DNA of 37,430 nucleotides. Origin: a virus. Positions 30,733 through 37,430 of this stretch are shown here, in pieces. The stretch is taken from the IMG/VR virus record IMGVR_UViG_3300008107_007087, positions 1 through 37,430 of that record. One strand, 5' to 3'. Numbering within the stretch: position 1 is the stretch's first letter; every line of letters begins with the position of its first letter. The position numbers and the translations under genes were made by a program. Below the pieces are notes generated by a model that saw only the letters and a list, made by a program, of their open reading frames with translations, had not been told where the DNA came from and did no database searches.

Positions 30733-31674
30733 TTATATTAAATTTAAAATTTGAATTAATGTTGCAGCTGCAATAATTTCTTTATCAATTGCTACTGCCG
30801 ATTTAGCTACTCCATCTCCTAATACAAGAATAACGTTTGCTGTATTTTCTCCTGCATATTCATCAACCTTATCATATAGTAATGTATAAAGGTCAGAAAA
30901 ATCAGTTGCCTTTGAATCTAAAATAGCTTGTCTAACATTCATATATTTGTTTCTCTTATCATCTTTTGATTTAAGAATTTCCAAAACTTTCATTTTGTAA
31001 TCATTCTCCAAAAGATTTTGAACATCTACTTGCAATTTACCTTTAAGAGAGTTTAATTGGCAAGTATTAATAATTTTACGAATATCAGGATAAGAAGAAT
31101 CAATAATAGGAACTAAATCTTTTGGGTCAAACTGAACATCTTCTGCTCTTAAAATCTTACTCATCTGAATAGCTACATCTTTTTTAGTAGGTGGAGTTAT
31201 TTGAAAAGTTTGACAACGGCTTTGAATAGGTTCGATGATTTTTTCAACATAGTTACAAGTCAAAATGAATCGGCAATGCTTACTAAATGTTTCCATTAAG
31301 TTACGAAGGATTGCTTGTGCGTTTGGAGTCATATAATCAAACTCATCCAATATAATAATTTTATATTTTTTAAATCCCATTGATGATGCAAAGTTTTTAA
31401 CTTTTGTTCTTACAGTCTCAACATTATTCTCATCGGATGCATTTAGTATCATATAATCACAATCAATTGATTTGATAATCAATTTTGCCAATGTTGTTTT
31501 ACCAGTACCGGCTTTTCCAAAGAACAAAAGATGTGGTACATCTTCGGTTTCTATATAACCTGCTACTTTATTTTTTAAATGTTCATTACCCACATAATCA
31601 TCCAATTTAGATGGACGATATTTTTCCACCCATAATGAATGGTTTATTTGTTCTTCTTCTTTAAATTCAAACAT
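30733..31674 (-). CDS. Clamp-loader ATPase, gp44-like
   Basis: A 313-residue AAA+ protein: EKYRPSKLDDYVGNEHLKNK at the start, Walker A FGKAGTGKTTLAKL (residues 52-65), Walker B ILDEFDYM (Asp110-Asp113), and the sensor/arginine-finger SRC at residues 152-154. This is the RFC-type clamp-loader layout; the T4 gp44 length is about 319. It loads the gp45-like sliding clamp in complex with gp62. It lies 11 bases after the dUTPase stop and 1 base before the zinc-ribbon gene. Confidence 0.95.
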   Translation of the reverse strand: MFEFKEEEQINHSLWVEKYRPSKLDDYVGNEHLKNKVAGYIETEDVPHLLFFGKAGTGKTTLAKLIIKSIDCDYMILNASDENNVETVRTKVKNFASSMGFKKYKIIILDEFDYMTPNAQAILRNLMETFSKHCRFILTCNYVEKIIEPIQSRCQTFQITPPTKKDVAIQMSKILRAEDVQFDPKDLVPIIDSSYPDIRKIINTCQLNSLKGKLQVDVQNLLENDYKMKVLEILKSKDDKRNKYMNVRQAILDSKATDFSDLYTLLYDKVDEYAGENTANVILVLGDGVAKSAVAIDKEIIAAATLIQILNLI

Positions 31675-31685
31675 ATTATTATTTT

Positions 31686-32144
31686 TTAATTTCCGGTTGA
31701 CCCAAATCCGCCTTCACCTCTTTCGGTGTTAGATAATTCTTCTACTTCTTGAAACTCAATATGAGGATGTGGGATAATCATAATTTGTGCAATACGCTCA
31801 CCAATCTTATAAAATTCATTATTTAAATTTTTAGATTCATCATAAAACCCTTCACTTTTACCAAGTATTTTATTGAATGTAGCTTGTAGTTCACCCCTAT
31901 ATCCACTATCAATTACACCAACTGAATTACTTAATTGTAAACCAGTCTTTCTAATTGATGAACGAGGAAATACCAATCCAACAAATCCTTCAGGTATTTC
32001 TAATGCGATGCCAGTTCCATATGTAATTTGTTCCGGTGTATCTTTAAGAATTTCGGTTGCTACTAAATCCATTCCTGCATCGCCTTCTTTTGCATATGTT
32101 GGAATTACTGCGTTTGGATTAAGCTTTTTTATTTTCACTTGCAT
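31686..32144 (-). CDS. dut: dUTPase
   Basis: A 152-residue protein with all five trimeric dUTPase motifs: AKEGDAGMDL (motif 1), PRSSIRKTGLQ (motif 2), GVIDSGYRGEL (motif 3), RIAQIMIIP (motif 4), and RGEGGFGSTG (motif 5). It hydrolyses dUTP to dUMP, keeping uracil out of DNA and supplying dUMP for dTTP. The gene overlaps the upstream small gene by 26 bases, a longer overlap than most here, but only one ATG is available before motif 1. Confidence 0.96.
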   Translation of the reverse strand: MQVKIKKLNPNAVIPTYAKEGDAGMDLVATEILKDTPEQITYGTGIALEIPEGFVGLVFPRSSIRKTGLQLSNSVGVIDSGYRGELQATFNKILGKSEGFYDESKNLNNEFYKIGERIAQIMIIPHPHIEFQEVEELSNTERGEGGFGSTGN

Positions 32145-32517
32145 ATTCGTCTATTTTTTGTTCAAAGTTATTTCTATCTTGCTCCAATTGTTTAGCAAAT
32201 TTAATTTGTTCTTCTCTCATTTTTTTACCATCTTCACTTATTTCTCTTGCGAACAAAGTAAACACTTTTCCTGTCTTTGAATTTGTAAAATTAATAAATG
32301 AATCTTTTTTATTAGTAATTGTAAAAGTAACAGTTGGGTCTTCCGATGGATTTAAATTTCCATCTGTCCATGCAAAAATTTGAGGTTCATCATTATCAAA
32401 TTGGAAACACCATTCACAGTCTTCATATTTTTCTTGTTCCAAAGTGATTTGACCAATTTGTTCTAATGGTTCTAAATTAACCACTTCTTCTTTTTTTGTT
32501 TTTTTAGCCTTTGCCAT
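32119..32517 (-). CDS. Hypothetical protein between DNA polymerase and dUTPase
   Basis: A 132-residue protein. Residues 1-20 are Lys-rich, then comes an acidic beta-rich part (CEWCFQFDNDEPQIFAWTDG), and the C-terminal 40 residues form a charged helix. A role next to the replication machinery is suggested only by context. It has its own host-type promoter (32537-32567) whose -33 box lies inside the hairpin at the end of the polymerase gene. I do not recognise the family. Confidence 0.7.
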   Translation of the reverse strand: MAKAKKTKKEEVVNLEPLEQIGQITLEQEKYEDCEWCFQFDNDEPQIFAWTDGNLNPSEDPTVTFTITNKKDSFINFTNSKTGKVFTLFAREISEDGKKMREEQIKFAKQLEQDRNNFEQKIDEYASENKKA

Positions 32518-32536
32518 ATTATTTTATTTTGTTTTA

Positions 32537-32567
32537 CAAATATACGAAAAAAAGTTTAGAATTCAAA
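32537..32567 (-). promoter_or_regulatory. Bacteroidota-type promoter (TTTG-N19-TATATTTG)
   Basis: On the minus strand TTTG at 32567-32564 and TATATTTG at 32544-32537 are 19 bases apart, within the consensus spacing. The -33 box lies inside the last codons of the DNA polymerase gene, so the downstream genes can be made independently of it. Confidence 0.75.
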
Positions 32568-32577
32568 AAACTTTTTT
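32548..32577 (-). terminator. Possible weak hairpin at the end of the polymerase gene
   Basis: AAAAAAGTTT at 32548-32557 and AAACTTTTTT at 32568-32577 can pair as a 10-bp stem with a 10-base loop. It overlaps the polymerase stop and the promoter -33 box, so it may be a terminator, an RNA stabiliser or chance in an A/T-rich spacer. Confidence 0.35.
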
Positions 32578-35108
32578 GCGGTTTGTGATTCTACCGATGC
32601 CATTTCCCATTTGAGAGCACCGAAAAAATCATTTAATTTATTTTCTAGTTCTGCTTTATAAATTTCATCTCTATCTATGTAGTTGTTGATAAAATCTAAT
32701 ATATCTTTTGGGTCATTATAATCTTTGAATGCCAACGTATCAATACCTAATGGATTGTTTTTAAGATAAACCCATTTAACTTTTTCACCATCTCTAATTG
32801 GTTCATGTTTATACGGACATTCAAAGAATTTTAGTAAACGATTATATGCAATTCCCGCTTTAACGTGTGCGGGCGTTCCTTTCTCAAAATTTGCAATAGC
32901 TTCACCACCATTCTTTTTCCAACGGCCTTTATCGTATTTACTCAATTCTTTAATTGCTCCACCTTTTGCTATTTTGTTGATTGGAAGCGTTGATAATCCT
33001 TTTTTAAATTCTAATAGTGATTGATTAACTTCTTCATTTGTTTTACCCATCAGAATATCCTTTAACAATCTAGCCATATACTCTTGAAATGCCTTTGGAA
33101 ATGAACTTCTAACTACATCCAATCCTTTAACATCCAATTTATCACAAGGAATACCATTTTTCAAAATCATCCATTGAGCGTATCTTTTCTTTGCTACCCA
33201 AAATCCCGCTTTACTGATATACTCTTTCTTAATCTCAAATCTATGTTTCTCTTTTGGAATACAAAAGAATCTTTCTGCTAATAAGTTATAAAATGAATTT
33301 AAGAATGCTTGAGTTTCTTCTGCAATAGTATTAACTTCCGATGCCATTCTATTCTGGTCAAATGTTTTATATTCAGGATATCTATGTTTTACCAAAGGTT
33401 CTGCCATCATATAAATTGAATCGGTATCAATATAAACATTGTAATCATCCTTTGTACCCAATTCTTTTTGGTATTTAAGGTTTGCCATTTCTGCAGTTTT
33501 CTTAATTACAGTTTGACCCGTAATAGTTACTGCTTCTGCATTATCAATATCATAAAATCTAAATGCAACAAGTCCTAATACACCATACATTGAGTTCAAA
33601 AGAATCTTTTGTACCAACTGTCTTTTACCATAGAATTCATACTTTTCAGTATCCCCTGCTTCACCATACTTCTTCTCTAATTTTCTGAATTCAACCCTTT
33701 GTTTAAACCAAGTATCCAAAATATCCGCAATCAATCCTGGCTTCTTTTGTGTGTATAATACACCATTTGCAGCCACACCTAATTGGTTATCTTTAATAAC
33801 TTCTTCTAACTCTTTTCTATTATAAGTAAATTCCTTTGTTTTACCAACAATTGTATATTGTCTATCTTCTCCTCTAACCCATGCATCAGGATCCCAATTA
33901 CCAATTTTACCTACCTTAGTTTCAGGTGAAATGTTAAGGGTCATAATGATTGATGGATATAGAGATGTTAAGTCCAAGTCATAAATCCAATCATACTTAC
34001 CAACGATGGGTTCTTTTACATATGCTCCAATGAACTTATCTTCACCCGCTTCAGTTTGTTCTGCAAGTTTATCTTTATGGTTCTTTGGTTTGTTAGGTGC
34101 TACCAATCCTTTCTTTTTAAGATATGCTAAACAAGCTCCTTCTAAATATTTTGATGAGAAAATGTAATCTTCATATGGAGTAAACCCAGAATGACAAATC
34201 GCTCTGGACAACTCAATGAATTGAAGTTTAGTATCCATTGAAACTACTAATTCCACATCGGTAATGTTATATTCAATAAACTTTTCTAAATCATTTTCAA
34301 ATAGGTCATCCAAACTTCCTTCGTATTCAACCTTACCTCTACCCAATTCTTTGGTTGCAATATGATTCAATGTATAAGATGCTTCTAAACCAAAGTTATA
34401 TCGTTTATACAAACCAATATAGTCCATAATACTTACACCCGCAATACTATAACGATTACGATATGGTGACCAGTACGTTTTACCTATACAAGATAAACGA
34501 TTAGCCTGATTTTCTCCGCATACATTTTTAATACGATTATATAGATATGGAACGTCAAAGAAATCAATATTCCATCCTGTCCAAATAGTTGCGTTTACAC
34601 TCTCAACATAAGTTACATATTTCATCAACAATTCACGTTCACTACTAAAGATATGAACGTGCACATCTCTACCATCTTTTTGAAATGATTTACCTTTTAC
34701 TTTACCTTTCTTATCTACAACGAATACGTGGTATTCTTTTGTAGCATCATCATATGCTGCTATTGAAGTAATTTCGTTTTCTGCTTTTTCAATGTTTGGA
34801 AGTCCAGTCACCATTTCAACCTCAATATCAAAAGTTAAAACAATGTGCCCTTTAGATGGAGTATCATCATTATATAAATCAACTAATACTCTTGTTGTTT
34901 CAGGTACATCTGATTCAAAGAGTTCTTCACCATCATCTTTATCCCATTTGTAAATCTTTGTAAGACGGTCTCCGTACATTGATGTATATTCCCCATTTGG
35001 GTCTTTAACATACGCATATTTTTTATATGAAAATGTACGATAACCTAAAGTATCATCCCAAAGATGTATTAAATTCCTCTGTCTCTCTAAAAATATATTC
35101 TGATACAT
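32556..35108 (-). CDS. Family B DNA polymerase, gp43-like
   Basis: An 850-residue replicative polymerase. The proofreading exonuclease shows DIEVE (Asp94, Glu96), a GWNIDFFDVPY Exo II motif near 178-188, and YNITDVEL (Asp284). The polymerase motifs are DLTSLYPSI at 379-387 (A), KILLNSMYG at 501-509 (B) and YIDTDSIY around 559-566 (C). The order and length (T4 gp43 is 898) fit T4-like phage polymerases. Its partners are the sliding clamp and the clamp loader in the same cluster. It lies one base after the methyltransferase stop. Confidence 0.97.
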   Translation of the reverse strand: MYQNIFLERQRNLIHLWDDTLGYRTFSYKKYAYVKDPNGEYTSMYGDRLTKIYKWDKDDGEELFESDVPETTRVLVDLYNDDTPSKGHIVLTFDIEVEMVTGLPNIEKAENEITSIAAYDDATKEYHVFVVDKKGKVKGKSFQKDGRDVHVHIFSSERELLMKYVTYVESVNATIWTGWNIDFFDVPYLYNRIKNVCGENQANRLSCIGKTYWSPYRNRYSIAGVSIMDYIGLYKRYNFGLEASYTLNHIATKELGRGKVEYEGSLDDLFENDLEKFIEYNITDVELVVSMDTKLQFIELSRAICHSGFTPYEDYIFSSKYLEGACLAYLKKKGLVAPNKPKNHKDKLAEQTEAGEDKFIGAYVKEPIVGKYDWIYDLDLTSLYPSIIMTLNISPETKVGKIGNWDPDAWVRGEDRQYTIVGKTKEFTYNRKELEEVIKDNQLGVAANGVLYTQKKPGLIADILDTWFKQRVEFRKLEKKYGEAGDTEKYEFYGKRQLVQKILLNSMYGVLGLVAFRFYDIDNAEAVTITGQTVIKKTAEMANLKYQKELGTKDDYNVYIDTDSIYMMAEPLVKHRYPEYKTFDQNRMASEVNTIAEETQAFLNSFYNLLAERFFCIPKEKHRFEIKKEYISKAGFWVAKKRYAQWMILKNGIPCDKLDVKGLDVVRSSFPKAFQEYMARLLKDILMGKTNEEVNQSLLEFKKGLSTLPINKIAKGGAIKELSKYDKGRWKKNGGEAIANFEKGTPAHVKAGIAYNRLLKFFECPYKHEPIRDGEKVKWVYLKNNPLGIDTLAFKDYNDPKDILDFINNYIDRDEIYKAELENKLNDFFGALKWEMASVESQTAKKFFEF

Positions 35109-35109
35109 T

Positions 35110-36681
35110 CTATGGTTTATAAAATATAAAAATTGGTTCGTATTTGTAAAACTGTCCTTCTATTTGCATACTATTTTTTGCTTTAGATAAATCCATTCCG
35201 GTCATAGGGCTCATAGTCATTCTCAATTTACCTTTATACTCACAACCCAATTGTGTTAGGATGTCAATACTATCCTGTTCTAGTGGATAAAATTTGTCTG
35301 GTCCAACTTTAATATCTGCGATATTCCAACACACATAACGGTCATTACGAAGATACTCATATATAGTTTCTAATGTTGGTCTTAAAAATCCATCTCTCCA
35401 ACTTTCATAGTTTCCAAATTTCTTAAATGATTGAGTATCATCATCTGAATATCTTTCTCTATCAAAGTATGGTGGTGAAGTAAATGCGAAATCTAATTTA
35501 CCTTTATATTTTTGAAATCTCGGGTCATCTTTAATTATTTCCGAACCCGTTGTAAAGATTTCATAAGTGTTTGCATGTCCCCAAAATGGATTACTTGCAC
35601 CAGGTACTTTATTGTTGAAGAATTCCGCTAAATACTCATAACGAGTCTTACCGATTTCTGCAATATAGTTTTCGGTATTAGGGTCATTTCCTATATAATG
35701 AATATTTCTATCATCTACACTTAATGCTCCTAATATTCTACCACCCCAACCAGCTGATGGGTCATAAATGTTAATAACATCCTGGTCTTTGATGTGTTGG
35801 GTAAATCTCTGATAAAGATATTTTGCAGTTAGTGGTGGGAAGTTCACAACCGCCTGTGTACCCATACCGATACGAAATGCCGCAGTTGCTTCAGGAAATA
35901 TTCTTTGTCCCAATGGATATATCTTAATCTGAATTGGTTGTTTTGGAACATCAACTAAATTATCAATATTCTCACCCCAATCTGCAGTTTTTAATGAAGA
36001 TATGTTTTCATACTTCAATATACCCGCTGCATAAAGGTCTTTTACTTCTTGTGCAGTAATTGGTGGTGATGGAACTTTACTATCTGCTTGAGATAGGCAA
36101 AATCCATATCCCTCTTTCTTATCACCAGCTACCCACTTCTCAATCCACTCCTTACCACTTTGGATATGTGAGTTATGAAAATCTGGATGGTCTAAATGCA
36201 ATGTTTTAGAGAAACGATACATACCATCTTGCCTAGTCAATCTTCTCATTTGTTTTACAAACTCTGGTAAATACTGGTCATCTGCGAATACATCATAGAT
36301 AGATGGTTTTGGTTTATCATATGCCGAACCACCAATACCTGTTTTATACATCGCAGGAAAGAATTGATTGACCGGAGTTGCGAACTTATTAAAATTAAAG
36401 ATGACTTCGTTTCCGTCATCATCTTTTTCTTCAAACTCATTTACTTTGTAAGTTTGTAGTTTAGAAAACTGCTCAATCATTTCTGATTCATCTACACCAA
36501 TTCTAGGTGGTGCACCAGTTTCATTCCAAACTCTTACCGCAAGTTCTCTGAAAAATGCCACCCACTTTTCAAAATCAGCGAATGGCATTTTGAGAACTTC
36601 TTCGTATAATAAGTTTACTTCTGGTTCGTACAACCAGTCATTCTTTTCGTAGAAATATTTCTTTTTATAATTAAAACTCAT
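35110..36681 (-). CDS. DNA methyltransferase, SPPY-type (N4-cytosine or N6-adenine)
   Basis: A 523-residue protein. The C-terminal half has the SAM-binding motif IYDPSAGWGGR (residues 305-315) and the catalytic TSPPYFD (401-407), the order seen in beta-class amino-methyltransferases. SPPY favours N4-cytosine but N6-adenine is possible. The 300 N-terminal residues have no motif that I recognise and may be a DNA-binding or recognition domain. No restriction nuclease is linked, so it is likely a solitary phage methylase, for example to protect against host restriction. It overlaps the clamp gene by one base. Confidence 0.85.
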   Translation of the reverse strand: MSFNYKKKYFYEKNDWLYEPEVNLLYEEVLKMPFADFEKWVAFFRELAVRVWNETGAPPRIGVDESEMIEQFSKLQTYKVNEFEEKDDDGNEVIFNFNKFATPVNQFFPAMYKTGIGGSAYDKPKPSIYDVFADDQYLPEFVKQMRRLTRQDGMYRFSKTLHLDHPDFHNSHIQSGKEWIEKWVAGDKKEGYGFCLSQADSKVPSPPITAQEVKDLYAAGILKYENISSLKTADWGENIDNLVDVPKQPIQIKIYPLGQRIFPEATAAFRIGMGTQAVVNFPPLTAKYLYQRFTQHIKDQDVINIYDPSAGWGGRILGALSVDDRNIHYIGNDPNTENYIAEIGKTRYEYLAEFFNNKVPGASNPFWGHANTYEIFTTGSEIIKDDPRFQKYKGKLDFAFTSPPYFDRERYSDDDTQSFKKFGNYESWRDGFLRPTLETIYEYLRNDRYVCWNIADIKVGPDKFYPLEQDSIDILTQLGCEYKGKLRMTMSPMTGMDLSKAKNSMQIEGQFYKYEPIFIFYKP

Positions 36682-37400
36682 TATGCAGTTAATTGTTGTT
36701 CTACTAAGTAATATTTTGCAGTGAAATCATCAATTTTGAATTCAACATGCGAAATACCCTGTGTTGATACTTTAAGCACAACCGAAGTTGCTTCTTTATT
36801 TGCAGTTAAGATTTCTTTCAAATATTTTGCTGAGAAAGAAATTGGTTTAACATCTCCTGCATATGCTTTATCAACTACGAACACAACTCTGTTTGAGTTA
36901 ATATTTGAATATCCCAATACAACTTTTAATTCTTTCTTTTCAGTAAGAATGGTGAACGTATCAACTTCACTCAATGCGTTTTTAGCTTTGATAAACTTAT
37001 CAATAAACGCACCATCAAAATTAATATCCACATCAAAATCAGGAAGTTTTTTCAAATCTGGTACATTTGGAATAACTGCCAAATCTGCCAATTGAAACTG
37101 AACTTTTGTGTTTTCGCTTTTAACGAAAAGATTTACTGCTTTACCTTCAATCTCTTGTGCTTCTAACTCAATATCTTCACCAACTACTGAAAGTAATTTT
37201 GATAAAGTTGATGTTGTGTACACTCCTAAATCAGGTGCACTAAATGTGAAATTATCTAATTGAATCTCACCCAATACAGTTTTGTCATCTGAAATAAAAC
37301 GAGTAACTAATTTGTTATCTTCGGTTTTCCATGCAACTGATTCTACTAATCCACCCAAACTATACTTTTGGATAAATCTTGTTAATTTTGCTTTGTTCAT
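36681..37400 (-). CDS. Sliding clamp, gp45-like
   Basis: A 239-residue protein that fits the T4 gp45 sliding clamp in length (228) and layout. APDLGVYTTSTLSKLLSVVG near residues 55-74 matches the family segment with LGVY followed by the interdomain helix; the second half repeats the strand pattern (DFDVDINFDGAFIDKFIKA, then VVLGYSN). It forms a ring around DNA and holds the polymerase, and in T4 also supports late transcription. The bases upstream of its ATG are A-rich, without a Shine-Dalgarno motif. Confidence 0.9.
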   Translation of the reverse strand: MNKAKLTRFIQKYSLGGLVESVAWKTEDNKLVTRFISDDKTVLGEIQLDNFTFSAPDLGVYTTSTLSKLLSVVGEDIELEAQEIEGKAVNLFVKSENTKVQFQLADLAVIPNVPDLKKLPDFDVDINFDGAFIDKFIKAKNALSEVDTFTILTEKKELKVVLGYSNINSNRVVFVVDKAYAGDVKPISFSAKYLKEILTANKEATSVVLKVSTQGISHVEFKIDDFTAKYYLVEQQLTA

Positions 37401-37430
37401 TTTGTTTATGTTTAAATTTTAAATTGTGAA

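Noticed and set aside
1-37430. tRNA genes, integrase, portal, capsid or terminase genes
   Set aside because: None could be supported. All spacers are under 100 bases and AT-rich without cloverleaf potential, and no reading frame carries those motifs; the head and packaging genes must lie elsewhere in the genome.

Overview
The window reads as a piece of a tailed-phage genome with a T4-like replisome, infecting a member of the Bacteroidota. Evidence for phage: a T4-type set of sliding clamp (gp45), family B DNA polymerase (gp43), clamp-loader ATPase (gp44) and clamp-loader small subunit (gp62), together with long repetitive fibre proteins. Evidence for a Bacteroidota host: a DUF4494-like protein, no Shine-Dalgarno motif at the starts examined, four promoters matching or nearly matching the Bacteroidota -33/-7 pattern (TTTG, 19-20 nt, TAnnTTTG), and a module resembling SprB repeats. 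The DNA is AT-rich, every gene is on the minus strand, genes are tightly packed, and no tRNA, rRNA, CRISPR array or insertion sequence was seen. No gene-free stretch exceeds 100 bases.

In the direction of transcription (right to left): (1) 37400-28781 is the replication block: clamp, SPPY-type DNA methyltransferase, DNA polymerase, a small unknown, dUTPase, gp44, a zinc-ribbon protein, gp62, a Cas4/RecB-like nuclease and a possible ribbon-helix-helix protein. (2) 28772-25573 holds two GT4 glycosyltransferases and an unknown. (3) 25504-21056 holds a collagen-like Gly/Ser/Thr fibre protein and a subtilisin-like protease. (4) 20956-12045 is one closely packed operon of ten genes for sugar work: seven glycosyltransferases or look-alikes, a UDP-GlcNAc 2-epimerase, a HAD/nucleotidyltransferase fusion and a FkbM methyltransferase. 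(5) 12011-10429 holds small genes, a HAD phosphatase and a phage-encoded ribosomal protein bS21. (6) 10362-5433 holds a coiled-coil fibre protein and two mucin-like proteins with long Thr/Ala/Pro tracts. (7) 5393-1698 holds two more glycosyltransferases, a radical SAM/SPASM protein, an APS-kinase-like protein and a zinc-ribbon protein. (8) 1632-1 holds an HNH-like protein, small proteins and a truncated P-loop protein.

The most unusual feature is the interleaving of about eleven glycosyltransferases plus sugar-activating enzymes with fibre genes whose products are extremely rich in Thr and Ser. My working hypothesis, not proven by the sequence, is that the phage makes its own activated sugars and decorates its mucin-like and collagen-like appendages with glycan; remodelling of the host surface is the main alternative. 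Two promoter classes seem to exist: a host-type promoter before several early-looking genes and the sugar operon, and a recurrent ATA(T/C)TTATA element before fibre and small genes, which may be the late promoter.
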